64,000 bases of DNA from Agrococcus sp. SL85 (lineage in GTDB: Bacteria > Actinomycetota > Actinomycetes > Actinomycetales > Microbacteriaceae). Numbering within the stretch: the stretch's first letter is position 1; each line of letters opens with the position of its first letter. Shown piece by piece: positions 8,380 through 16,919 of the stretch. Made by a program: the position numbers and the translations under genes. The notes under the pieces were generated by a model. The model saw nothing but the letters and a program-made list of their open reading frames with translations. It made no database searches and was not told where the DNA came from. Where the stretch lies: positions 558,001 through 622,000 of the forward strand of contig NZ_CP113066.1 in the NCBI RefSeq assembly GCF_026625845.1. The letters are read 5' to 3'.

Positions 8380-9122
8380 GCGGTGGGCTCCTGATCGGTG
8401 GCGTCGTCGGCGGCGCGCAGCGCCGGGTCGTCGAGGAGGGCGAGGTCGGCGCGCGTGACGAGCTGCGACGAGACGGCGTACTCGACGAGCCGCGCGCGGC
8501 GGTTGCTCGCGAGCTTGCCGACGCCGCCGCGCAGGCCCTGCACGCCCATCCGGTCGAGCTTGTCGCAGACGTTGTCGAGCTTGCGGTTGAAGCGGCTCAT
8601 CGTCCACCCGAGCCGCTCGGCCGCGGCCGCCGAGGAGGGCAGCTCGCTCACGCCCACGCCGTCGCGGCGCAGCATCGGCTCGGCGAGCGCGACGATGAGG
8701 AGCTTCTGCAGCTGCGTGAGGCCCACGGGCATCACGGTCGTCTCGCCCGAGCTGCGGCGGCGGTGCTCCACCGACATCGCGAATGAGGGGTCGTCGCAGT
8801 GCACGCCGAGCTCGTAGGTCGTGGGCCCTGCCGTGAAGACGATCGAGCACTCCTCGAACACGATCGGCAGGCGCGCGCCCGGCGAGAGGAACGACTGCAC
8901 GGCGCCGCCGGCGCTCGACACGGTGGCCGAGAGGCGCGAGCCGACGTTCGAGAGCCACCAGAGGCCGTCGACGAAGCGCACGTCGAGGAACGCGCGGTGC
9001 AGGTACTGGTTGTCGTCGACGGTGAGGTCGCCCTCGCGGCCGATGACGAAGGGCCGCGAGGGGTCGAGCCGCGCCCACTCCCCCGCGAACTCGACCTGCA
9101 GCACCGGAGCCTGGTCAGCCAT
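8376..9122 (-). CDS. FHA-like domain protein with C-terminal winged-helix-like region
   Basis: 248 residues. ATG 9122 is preferred over an ATG 18 nt upstream because GGAGGGG lies 7 nt before it; it overlaps the kinase stop by 8 nt. Residues ~8-110 form an FHA-like beta sandwich (RPFVIGREGDLTVDDN, then HRAFLDVRFVDGLWWLSN, and SVGSR-like sequence) that may bind phosphothreonine. Residues ~130-225 look like a helix-turn-helix unit (LTQLQKLLIVALAEPML, then AAERLGWTMSRFNRKLDNVCDKL). The stop overlaps the start of the ATPase gene (ATGA). A role as phospho-dependent regulator or adaptor between the kinase and the ATPase is inferred from domain content and position. Binding to DNA is possible but unproven. 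Confidence 0.75.
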   Translation of the reverse strand: MADQAPVLQVEFAGEWARLDPSRPFVIGREGDLTVDDNQYLHRAFLDVRFVDGLWWLSNVGSRLSATVSSAGGAVQSFLSPGARLPIVFEECSIVFTAGPTTYELGVHCDDPSFAMSVEHRRRSSGETTVMPVGLTQLQKLLIVALAEPMLRRDGVGVSELPSSAAAAERLGWTMSRFNRKLDNVCDKLDRMGVQGLRGGVGKLASNRRARLVEYAVSSQLVTRADLALLDDPALRAADDATDQEPTA

Positions 9123-10617
9123 CGACGCACCCCTCCGCATCGTTCGAGTCGCGGCCGTCGGAGCGCACGAGCCGCACGAGGATGCACGTCTCGCCGTCGG
9201 GGTCCGCGTCGACCACCACCTGCGGCGCGCTCGTGCTCGAGGAGGTCGGGTCGCCGACCGAGGGCTCGTAGCGGTACAGGAAGGTGTCGCCCTCCTGCGG
9301 CTGCGCGTTGGTCCACGTGAAGGTCACCGTGCCGCCGCTCACCTCGCCCTCGACGGCGATCGGGGCGGGCGGGCGCTGCGCGAGGGGCGGCGCCGCGACG
9401 GTCTGCGAGGGGTTCGCCGACGGGGGTGCCCCGCCGCCGCCCGCGAGCGCGAGCGCCGCGATGCCGCCGCCGAGCGCGAGCACCGCGACGCCCGCGGCGA
9501 TGCCGACCGCGGTGCGGCGTCGGCTGCGCGGCTGCTCGGGCTGCGCCGGAGCGGCGGGAGCGCCCGGCGCAGCAGCCTGCGCCTGCGCCGCGGGCCGCGG
9601 CCTGCGCACGGTCGCGTCGGGCACCGCGGCCACGGCCGCGGGCATCGCGCTCGGCGGGGCCTCGCCCGCGTGCGGGTCGATCGAGACGACGCCTCGGATC
9701 CGGGTGGCGCCGCCGTCCTCCTCGGCCACCTCCTCGGCGTCGAGCCCGTCGTCGAGCACGTCGAGGGGCGTGACGGGCAGGGCCATCTCGGCCTCGACCT
9801 GCTGCAGCGCCCGCCCGAAGGCCATGGCGCTCGCATGGCGCCGGCCGGGATCCGGGTCCATGGCCGCGGCGAGCACCGCCTCGAGCCGCGCGGGCACGTC
9901 GGAGCGCGCGAGCGGCGAGAGCTCGCCGCGCTGGATGCGGTCGATGAGGTCGACGCTCGTGTTCGAGCCTCCGGGCATCTCGAAGGGCGTGCGGCCCGCG
10001 AGCAGCGTCGAGAGCGTCGCCGCGAGCGAGAAGACGTCGGAGGCGGGGCTCGAGCGGGGCGGGTCGAGGAAGGCCTCGGGCGGCGACCACGGGATCGACA
10101 TGCCGCTCGCGTCGTCGGTGCCGCCCGAGCTCGTCGCGATGCCGAAGTCGGTGAGCGCCGGCCGGTTGTAGGCCGTGACGAGGATGTTCGCGGGCTTGAT
10201 GTCGCGGTGCAGGATGCCGGCGCGGTGGGCGGTCTCGACGGCGCCCGCGATCTGCACGCCGAGCGAGAGGACCTCCGGCACCGCGAAGCGCTCGCGCCGG
10301 TACCGGACGCCGAGGTTCGGGCGCGAGCAGTACTCCATCGCGAGGAACGGCCGCCCGTCGGGCGCGACGGCGGCGCCGTAGATCGTCACGATCGAGGGGT
10401 GCGTCGAGAGCTGCGCCATGACGTTCGCCTCGTGGCGGAAGTTGTCGATGAGCTCGCGGTTCACCGCGTCCGGCAGCAGCACCTTCACGGCGACGTGCCG
10501 CGAGGGCAGCTGCTGCTGGTAGAGGAAGACGTCGGCGAAGCCGCCGGAGCCCAGCAGCGAGACGTAGTCGTAGCCGGGCAGCTCCGGCGGGGCGGACGGC
10601 GCGCGCTTCGGGCTCAC
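9115..10617 (-). CDS. Membrane Ser/Thr protein kinase with external FN3-like domain
   Basis: 500 residues from GTG 10617, chosen because it overlaps the upstream stop as GTGA and gives a compact kinase N terminus. The kinase domain (~12-280) shows a glycine loop GSGGFADVF, the VAVKVL lysine, HRDIKPANI near residue 137 and DFG near 155. A proline/alanine-rich linker (~300-365) leads to one membrane helix (~371-391) and an external domain (~418-500) resembling fibronectin type III (GTVTFTWTNAQPQEGDTFL) with a cysteine pair. It is a PknB-type kinase in topology but has FN3 rather than PASTA sensors. Linked PP2C and FHA genes make it the writer of a local phospho-signalling set whose targets probably include the FHA-bearing secretion ATPase; targets are inferred. 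Confidence 0.93.
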   Translation of the reverse strand: MSPKRAPSAPPELPGYDYVSLLGSGGFADVFLYQQQLPSRHVAVKVLLPDAVNRELIDNFRHEANVMAQLSTHPSIVTIYGAAVAPDGRPFLAMEYCSRPNLGVRYRRERFAVPEVLSLGVQIAGAVETAHRAGILHRDIKPANILVTAYNRPALTDFGIATSSGGTDDASGMSIPWSPPEAFLDPPRSSPASDVFSLAATLSTLLAGRTPFEMPGGSNTSVDLIDRIQRGELSPLARSDVPARLEAVLAAAMDPDPGRRHASAMAFGRALQQVEAEMALPVTPLDVLDDGLDAEEVAEEDGGATRIRGVVSIDPHAGEAPPSAMPAAVAAVPDATVRRPRPAAQAQAAAPGAPAAPAQPEQPRSRRRTAVGIAAGVAVLALGGGIAALALAGGGGAPPSANPSQTVAAPPLAQRPPAPIAVEGEVSGGTVTFTWTNAQPQEGDTFLYRYEPSVGDPTSSSTSAPQVVVDADPDGETCILVRLVRSDGRDSNDAEGCVDG

Positions 10618-12188
10618 GGCGCCGACTCGATCGTCACGACGACGCCGTCGCCCAGGTCGAGGCGGTCGCCGAGCTGCAGGATCGTCGAGGCCTCGGGGCG
10701 CAGGCGCTGCGGCGCGGCGCCCTCGCGCAGCAGCAGCGTGCCGTTCGTCGACGAGAGGTCGACGGCCACGAGGTTCCAGTCCTCGACCCGCAGCTCGAGG
10801 TGGCTCCGCGAGATGTCCTCGCTGGGGCTCTCGACCGTGACGAGGCGCGGCACGCGGCCGTCCTCGACGCGGCGCGAGCGCGGGCGGCGGCCGAGCACGA
10901 CGCCGCGGCCCAGCGGGATGCGGTCGCCGGAGGGCAGCACGGCCACGGCGATCTCGGGCCGGCGGCGCTGCGCAGCGGAGGCGTCGTCGATGGCGGTGCC
11001 GCACGTGGTGCACACGGTGGTGCCGGGCGCGTTGACGTGGCCCTCCGCGCAGAGCGTCGAGAGCACGAGCGGTCCCGTGGCGGGCGCGGCGACGTCGATG
11101 CCGCCGGAGCGGGGCGCGCGGTCGCCGAGGAGCGCGCGCGCCTGCGCGGCCGTGACGGTCATGCCGTCGTGGTCGCCGGCCGCGTCGGGTGCGGCCGCGG
11201 ACGCGAGCGGCGCGGGCTCGGGAGCGGGCGCGGGCTCCGACGCGGCGGACGCCGGCGCCTCGGGCGCGACCGCAGGCGGCGACGCGGGCCGGACGGCGGC
11301 CGCCGGCCGGATGAACCCGGGGACGGAGTCGATGAGGCCCGACAGCGGTCCCGAGTGCTCGGTCAGGGGCTCGGGCGGCGTCGCGGAGGCCGGCGCCGCG
11401 GCGTCCTGCAGAGTCCTGGCCTCCCGCAGGTGCGGCGGGAGGGGCTGGATGCCCGTCACCGGCACGTCGTCGAACGGCACGTCGGCGTGCTCGGCCTCGA
11501 CCGCATCCGGTGCCGCGGGCTCCGGCTGGGCGGGCTCCGGCTCGGCCGGGCGGAGCGCCTCGGCGTCGGCCTGGGCGAGCGGCTGCGGCTCGGGCTCCGC
11601 CACGGGCTGAGGCTCGGGCTCGGACTCCGTCACGGGCTCCGTCACGGGCTCGGGCTCCGCATCCGACGCCGTCTCCGGCTCGGGCTCGGGCGTCGTCGCG
11701 ACTCGCGGCGGCTGGGTCTGCCCGAAGGCGCCGACCGCGTGCTCCTCGACCGGCTCGGGAGTCGGCTCGGGCGCGGCCGGCGCGGGCGCGACGCGCACGG
11801 CGGCCACGCGGACGACGCCGCCCTCGAAGGGCAGGCGGGCGCCCTCGAGGGCGGCGAGCCCGCCCGCGGCGACGATCGCGTCCGCCGCAGCGACGTCCTC
11901 AGCCCAGTCGCCGCCGAAGCGGTCGGGCATCGGCGAGCCGTCGGCCGTCGCCGGCACGCCGTGCCGGCGGAGCACCGTGCGGGCGCCGTCGGCGTCGAGC
12001 AGCGCGAGCAGCGCGGTGGGCTCGGCCTCGAGGAGCGCGCGGAGCCCCGCGGCATCGCGCACGGCTGCCGCCTCGGCGTGCAGCGCGGCGGCCCGCCCGG
12101 GCACGAGGTCGCGCTCGCAGACGAGCACGACCGCCCCTGCGGCGACGCACCAGGCCTCGCCGGGGGCGTACTCGATCCGGGCGCTCAT
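10614..12188 (-). CDS. FHA-domain protein with long Pro/Glu-rich linker and zinc-ribbon-like motif
   Basis: 524 residues. The ATG at 12188 overlaps the phosphatase stop (ATGA), and the stop overlaps the kinase GTG (GTGA). Residues 1-135 form a globular domain (YAPGEAWCVAAGAVVLVC at the start) of no known family. Residues ~140-370 are low complexity with many PEPEP/EPEPQ repeats, then alanine/proline. A CxxGH...CxxC motif (LCAEGHVNAPGTTVCTTCG, about residues 376-394) may bind zinc. The C-terminal ~110 residues are an FHA domain (GRGVVLGRRP, SRSHLELRV, STNGTLL). It probably acts as a phosphothreonine-reading scaffold for the kinase/phosphatase pair; the N-terminal domain role is unknown. Confidence 0.85.
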   Translation of the reverse strand: MSARIEYAPGEAWCVAAGAVVLVCERDLVPGRAAALHAEAAAVRDAAGLRALLEAEPTALLALLDADGARTVLRRHGVPATADGSPMPDRFGGDWAEDVAAADAIVAAGGLAALEGARLPFEGGVVRVAAVRVAPAPAAPEPTPEPVEEHAVGAFGQTQPPRVATTPEPEPETASDAEPEPVTEPVTESEPEPQPVAEPEPQPLAQADAEALRPAEPEPAQPEPAAPDAVEAEHADVPFDDVPVTGIQPLPPHLREARTLQDAAAPASATPPEPLTEHSGPLSGLIDSVPGFIRPAAAVRPASPPAVAPEAPASAASEPAPAPEPAPLASAAAPDAAGDHDGMTVTAAQARALLGDRAPRSGGIDVAAPATGPLVLSTLCAEGHVNAPGTTVCTTCGTAIDDASAAQRRRPEIAVAVLPSGDRIPLGRGVVLGRRPRSRRVEDGRVPRLVTVESPSEDISRSHLELRVEDWNLVAVDLSSTNGTLLLREGAAPQRLRPEASTILQLGDRLDLGDGVVVTIESAP

Positions 12189-13009
12189 CGTGCCTCCCTC
12201 GGGATGGTGTCGTCGATCGTCTGCGCGTGCGTGTCGAAGAGCTCGGCCTCGTCGAGCGCGACGGCATCGACGTCGACGACGACGACCGAGACGTTGTCGG
12301 GGGCGCCCGCGTCGAGCGCGCGGCGCAGCAGCAGCGCCGCCGCGGCCGCGGGCGAGGCGAGGTCGCCGAGGATCTCGGCGAGCTCGACGTCGTCGACCTC
12401 GCCGCTCAGCCCGTCGGAGCAGACGAGCAGCCGCTGGCCGCGCTCCGCGGGCCGCAGCCACGCGTCGGCGGGACGGCTGTCGCCGGCGCCGAGCGCGCGG
12501 GTGATGACGTTGCGGTGCGGGTGGCGGCGCGCGTCGACGCGGCGCAGCGCCCCCGACTCCACGAGCTCCTGCACGACCGAGTGGTCGACCGTCACCTGCT
12601 CGAGCTCGCCGTCGGCGTAGACGTAGGTGCGCGAGTCGCCCACGTTGAGCACGAACCAGTGCGCGACGCCGTCGACGTCGACGAGCACGGCGCCCGAGAG
12701 CGTCGTGCCGCCCACCGGCTCCCCCGTCGCCTGCGTGCGCACGTCCTCGAACGCGCGCTCGACGGCGCCCTCGACGCTCGTGACGTCCGAGAGCGTCCGG
12801 CCCTTGAGGCTGCGGAAAGCCTCGATCGCGAGCGCCGAGGCGACGTCGCCCGAGGCGTGCCCGCCCATGCCGTCCGCGACGAGGAAGACGGGGAACGAAG
12901 CGAAGACGGAGTCCTCGTTCACGGTGCGGCGTCGGCCCGGATGCGTCGCCGCGGCCCAGCGGAGCGAGATCGAGGGGTGGCTGAAGCGGTACTCGCCGAT
13001 CGTGCTCAT
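12185..13009 (-). CDS. PP2C-family Ser/Thr protein phosphatase
   Basis: 274 residues, a full-length stand-alone PP2C domain. Metal-binding and fold motifs are all visible: NEDSVFA, VADGMGGHASGD, GGTTLSGAVL, NVGDSRTYVY, TVDHSVVQEL, LLVCSDGLSGEV and APDNVSVVVVDV. These include the aspartates that hold the binuclear metal centre, so the enzyme should be active. It removes phosphate from serine/threonine and is the natural opponent of the kinase encoded two genes downstream. Both ends overlap neighbours by ATGA, so it is made in fixed proportion with the FHA proteins. No membrane segment is present, in contrast to PstP/Stp of the division cluster, so it is a dedicated cytoplasmic eraser for this locus. 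Confidence 0.93.
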   Translation of the reverse strand: MSTIGEYRFSHPSISLRWAAATHPGRRRTVNEDSVFASFPVFLVADGMGGHASGDVASALAIEAFRSLKGRTLSDVTSVEGAVERAFEDVRTQATGEPVGGTTLSGAVLVDVDGVAHWFVLNVGDSRTYVYADGELEQVTVDHSVVQELVESGALRRVDARRHPHRNVITRALGAGDSRPADAWLRPAERGQRLLVCSDGLSGEVDDVELAEILGDLASPAAAAALLLRRALDAGAPDNVSVVVVDVDAVALDEAELFDTHAQTIDDTIPREAR

Positions 13010-14587
13010 GCGCCGCCGCCCTCGAGGACGACGGTGCGGTCGCCGAACCGCACGACGTCGCCCGGCACGAGCGCGAAGGGCCGTCCGGGCTCGAGCGCGT
13101 GCTCCGCGCCCGCCCGCACGACGCTCGAGCCGTTCGTCGAGGCGCGGTCGACGGCCGCGAGCGGCGCGACGGCGATGAGCAGGTGCGTCTTCGACACCGA
13201 GCGGGTGTCGTCGGCGATCGGCAGGAGGTGCTCGACGACCTCGCCGGGCGAGGGCGAGGGGTTGCGGCCGATGAGGGCCGCGCCCGTGATGGCGAAGCGC
13301 TCACCGCTGTCGAAGGCGAGCACCGCTGCCGCGGCGCGCGCGGAGGGCCGAGCGCGGGTGGCCTCGAGGTCGTCGTCCTCGACCACCTCGACGCGGCGGA
13401 TCGTGCGGTCGTCGACCTCGGCGGCCGGCGCCGGCGCAGCGGGCGCGGCCGCGACGGGCGCGGGCTGCGCGGCAGCGGCCTCGTGGTCGACCTCGACGAC
13501 GGTCTCGTCGGCGATCGGGCTCGCGGGCGCCCAGGCGGGGGCCTCCTGCGCGTCCGCGCGCGAGGCCTGCGGGCGCGGCGGCTGCCAGCGCGCGTCGCCG
13601 CCCGGCGCGCCGGCCGGGGCGGCCGGGCGCCCGGGCACGCTGTCGACGATGCCGCCCGAGAGCGGCGCCGAGGCGGGGCCCGCGGGTGTCGGCGGCGCGT
13701 CGTGCCCTGCGGTGCCGCTCAGCTCGCCCGGGCGGTAGCCGCCGAGGCGCGCGCCGCCCGCGGGCATGCCGGGCACGGTGTGCGCGGGGGCCGGCTCCGA
13801 CGGCTGGGACGACAGGCCCACGGGCTGCTGCGCGCCCGTCGGCTGCGGCCGCGCGGCGCCCACGACGCCCGAGCCTGATGCGCGCCCCCGGCCGGTACGC
13901 GGCGGCGGCCGAGTCGGCGGGCGTCGCGAGGGACGGCAGCTGCGAGCGCTCCGCCTCCGGCTCGGCGGCGACCGTCTTCCGCGCGATGCGCATGCGCTTC
14001 TCGTGGTAGGGGTCGAGCCCCTCGCGCACGTCGACGAACCAGGTGCCGGCGGCGTGGTCGAGCCAGCCGCGGCCGCGCTTCTCGCGGTCGAGCAGCGGCG
14101 AGGCGAGGAAGAGCGCCGGGCCGATGACGGGCACGAGGAACGAGGCCCACAGCACGAGCCCTCGGAGGACCGCGGCGCCGATGCCCGGCTTCGCGAGCGT
14201 CTTCACGTTCACGGAGCGCAGGCCCATGATCGCCTTGCCGAGCGTGACGCCCTTGCGGCCGTGGAGCACGAGCTGCACGATCACGAAGGCCAGCGTCAGC
14301 ACCGACGAGACGACGGTCGCGACGACCATCCACACGAGGTCGGGGTGGCTCGCGAGCCCCCAGGGCTGCAGCGAGCCCGTGGCGACCTTGAGGAGCGTCG
14401 GCAGCGCGACGATCCAGTAGGGGAGCTGGAGGAGCGCCCAGATGCCGAACTCGATGAGCGAGGCGACCGCGCGGCGCCCGGCGGGCGCGCGGCGGAGCCC
14501 GAGCGCCGCGGCGTACTCGGGGTCGGGCCGGCCGTCCTCGTCGAGCCCCTCGACCGTCCGCCTGCCCTCGTCGATCTCCCAGATCAC
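13006..14587 (-). CDS. RDD-family membrane protein with C-terminal FHA domain (frameshift in the sequence)
   Basis: Two frames together encode one protein. The first (GTG 14587, GGAGGA ribosome-binding site) has an RDD domain: RAVASLIEFGIW at the first helix, then two or three more helices and HGRKGVTLGKAIMGLR, ending near residue 240. The second frame, from about 13875 to the stop at 13006, gives a Pro/Ala linker and an FHA domain (ALIGRNPSPSPG, SVSKTHLLI, RASTNGSSVV). Dropping one C from plus-strand GAGCCT at 13871-13876 joins them into 526 residues across the junction ARISSGVVGAA. The stop overlaps the phosphatase start (ATGA). RDD proteins are small membrane proteins of poorly defined transport role; the FHA tail suggests phospho-dependent recruitment to the membrane. 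If the frameshift is real, the FHA half would be separate or lost. Confidence 0.8.
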
Positions 14588-14606
14588 GGCTTCCTCCGCA
14601 TGCGTG

Positions 14607-16919
14607 TCATCGCCGCCTCCGCTCGTGCCTGCGTCGCAGGAACGAGCGCAGCGACAGCCTCGCGAGCAGCCTGCGCCTGCGGGATGCCTCGGAACGCATC
14701 CCGCTCACGCTGCGCTCGACGTCGCGCCAGAACGCGTCGACGTCCTCGCGCTCGGGCTCGCCCGGGCCGAAGACGCCCGCGTCGACGAACTCGCCGATCT
14801 CGGTCGCTCGCGATCGAGGGTAGCGATCCTCCACGGCGCCGGCGACCTCGCGACGCGTCACGCCCGCGGGGATCGGCAGGCCGAGGTCGACGGCCTCGTC
14901 GACCACCTCGTGCCACCCGCCGGAGAGCCGGTCGCTCTCGCGCTCCGCGCCGAAGCGGCGCTTCCGGCGCGCAGCCTTCACCGCGCCCACCACCAGGAAC
15001 GGGGCGAGCATGAGCAGCACGAGCAGCAGGATCGAGCCGGCGATCCAGAGCCAGACGACCCACGCGGCGTCCTCGATCTCCTCGTCGTCCTCCTGCCCCT
15101 CGTCGGCGACCGTGTCGGGCGAGAGCTCGGCGGGCTCCTCGGGCGGCTGGGGCGGCTGCAGCACCTGCGGCTTGGGCTCGGGCTGCGGCTCGGGCTCGGG
15201 CTGGATGTCCTGGTTCTCCTCGGGCGGGGTGGGGTCGAAGCGCACCCACCCGTAGCCCTCGAAGGGGATCTCGACCCACGCGTGCATGTCGCCGCCCGTG
15301 AGCTCGACCGGCTCGTCGCCGCCGCGGAAGCCGTCGTCCGGGTAGAGCCCCATGACGACGCGCGAGGGCACGTTGATGCGCTGCAGGGCGAGCGCGAAGG
15401 CGGTCGCGTACTGCTCGTCGTCGCCGACGAGCACGTCGCGCTCGAACATCGACTGGATGCGCGAGGCGCCGTGGCCGGCGAGCGAGGGGATCGGGTCGTC
15501 CTCGAGGCCGTGGCTGAACGAGCCGCCCTGCAGGATCCGCTGCATCGCCACGATGTTCTCGAGCTTCGTCTGCCCGTTCGAGCCGTGCTCCACGACCCAC
15601 GCCTGCAGCAGGTCGGGCACGACCGCCGCCTGCGGCACCTGCAGCTCGGTGACCGCGCTGTCCTCGAGCGCCTCGATCGAGGGCTGCTCGGGCACGATCG
15701 CGTCGAGCTGGTAGGCGTCGCCGGGCGCGAGGCCGTCGAGCGCGAGGGCGGTGCCGGTCTGCGCGTTGTAGTGCAGCGAGCCCTGGAGGTCCTCGGCGCG
15801 CGGCCCCTCGAAGGCGAGCGACTGCAGGAAGCCGACGTCGGGCACCCAGATGCCCGAGTAGTCGCCGACCTCGACGCGCACGCGCTCCTCGGTGCCCGAC
15901 TGCTGGGTGAGCACCTCGTCGCCGATGCGCGAGAACGTGCCGGAGCCGCTCGTCTGCTGGCTGCCGGCGACGGCGTAGACCGTGCCGTCGTAGTAGTCGA
16001 AGGTCGCCAGGCGCAGTCGGCCGTCCTCGGGCATGCCCGAGACCCGCAGCAGCGTCTCGTCCTCGAAGTTCTTGTGCCAGTTGCGGAATCCCGCGAGCGG
16101 GCTCGGGTACTCGGCGAGCTCGATGGGCGGCTCGACGACGTCGCGGAGGACCGCGCGGTCGCGCGTCTGCACGGGGATCGAGACGAGCCCGGCGACGAGC
16201 AGCGCCGCGGCGACCATCCCGACGGCGCCGAGGGTGCGCTGCCGCTGCGCCTGCCCGCGGTGGCGCGTGTCGTTCGTGACCTCCACCTCGTCGTTGAGGC
16301 CAGTGCGCCACGCCTCGCGGCGCCACGAGCACCAGCCGACCATGACGCCGGCGACGACGACGCCGAGCACGATGGGCCAGAAGGCGATCTTCGTGCCGAA
16401 GGCGATGCCGACGAGCAGCGCGACGGACGCCGGGATCATCGCGAAGGGCGCGCCGCGACCGAGGCGGAGGGCGAGGACCGTCGCGACCGTCGAGGTGATG
16501 AGGGTGGTGAGGAAGGGCACGACGAGCAGGCTCGGGAAGCCCTCGGCGGGCGGCTCGGCCGTCAGCAGGCCCTTCCAGGAGTAGACGACGCCCAGCAGCA
16601 GCTCGCGCCAGGCGTCGAGCGTGGGGATGACGCCGCCGATCGTCGCGCGGGGCACGGCGAGCGCGGGCCCGAGCACGACGAGCACGAGCACGACGCCCGC
16701 GGCCGTCATGAGCCAGCCGCGGAGCGGCCGCAGCGAGGTCGCGACGCCCACGCCGATGCCGGCGATCGCGCCGCCGAGGCCCGCGACCAGGTAGGCGGTG
16801 CCGCCGAAGACGGGGCCGAAGGACAGGGTCGCGACGAGCATGACCGCGAGGATCGCGGCGCAGTCGATCGCGGCCTCGCGCGGGGTGCGCGGCAGCATGC
16901 GGCGCGGTCTCGACCTCAT
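14607..16919 (-). CDS. Transglutaminase-like membrane protein lacking the catalytic cysteine
   Basis: 770 residues from ATG 16919, overlapping the DUF58 stop (ATGA). About six membrane helices (to ~residue 245) precede an extracytoplasmic region holding a transglutaminase-like core at ~480-570, a Pro/Glu/Gln linker, another helix (~622-645) and a cytoplasmic tail. In the core the usual C-E-Q-F/Y-A motif reads GDDEQYATAF, with Asp 501 at the cysteine position, while the histidine (MHAW, His 546) and aspartate (RFDPTP, Asp 562) remain. The protein may thus bind rather than hydrolyse or cross-link. MoxR-DUF58-transglutaminase sets are widespread and thought to act in envelope assembly. Here it sits directly upstream of the kinase/FHA genes. 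Confidence 0.88.
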   Translation of the reverse strand: MRSRPRRMLPRTPREAAIDCAAILAVMLVATLSFGPVFGGTAYLVAGLGGAIAGIGVGVATSLRPLRGWLMTAAGVVLVLVVLGPALAVPRATIGGVIPTLDAWRELLLGVVYSWKGLLTAEPPAEGFPSLLVVPFLTTLITSTVATVLALRLGRGAPFAMIPASVALLVGIAFGTKIAFWPIVLGVVVAGVMVGWCSWRREAWRTGLNDEVEVTNDTRHRGQAQRQRTLGAVGMVAAALLVAGLVSIPVQTRDRAVLRDVVEPPIELAEYPSPLAGFRNWHKNFEDETLLRVSGMPEDGRLRLATFDYYDGTVYAVAGSQQTSGSGTFSRIGDEVLTQQSGTEERVRVEVGDYSGIWVPDVGFLQSLAFEGPRAEDLQGSLHYNAQTGTALALDGLAPGDAYQLDAIVPEQPSIEALEDSAVTELQVPQAAVVPDLLQAWVVEHGSNGQTKLENIVAMQRILQGGSFSHGLEDDPIPSLAGHGASRIQSMFERDVLVGDDEQYATAFALALQRINVPSRVVMGLYPDDGFRGGDEPVELTGGDMHAWVEIPFEGYGWVRFDPTPPEENQDIQPEPEPQPEPKPQVLQPPQPPEEPAELSPDTVADEGQEDDEEIEDAAWVVWLWIAGSILLLVLLMLAPFLVVGAVKAARRKRRFGAERESDRLSGGWHEVVDEAVDLGLPIPAGVTRREVAGAVEDRYPRSRATEIGEFVDAGVFGPGEPEREDVDAFWRDVERSVSGMRSEASRRRRLLARLSLRSFLRRRHERRRR

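Noticed and set aside
3382..8394. A long open frame on the plus strand opposite the secretion ATPase
   Set aside because: It is Arg/Ala/His-rich, low complexity and complementary to a protein with clear ATPase motifs; high GC keeps the antisense frame open.
11560..11780. Repetitive DNA as a mobile or regulatory repeat
   Set aside because: It is codon-level Pro/Glu repetition within the FHA protein linker.
13006..13863. A separate FHA gene starting at GTG 13863
   Set aside because: No ribosome-binding site; removing one base at 13871-13876 joins it to the RDD frame, as at five other sites.
13865..13900. Programmed ribosomal frameshifting in the RDD-FHA gene
   Set aside because: No slippery heptamer or downstream pseudoknot, and the same sequence change occurs in five unrelated genes.
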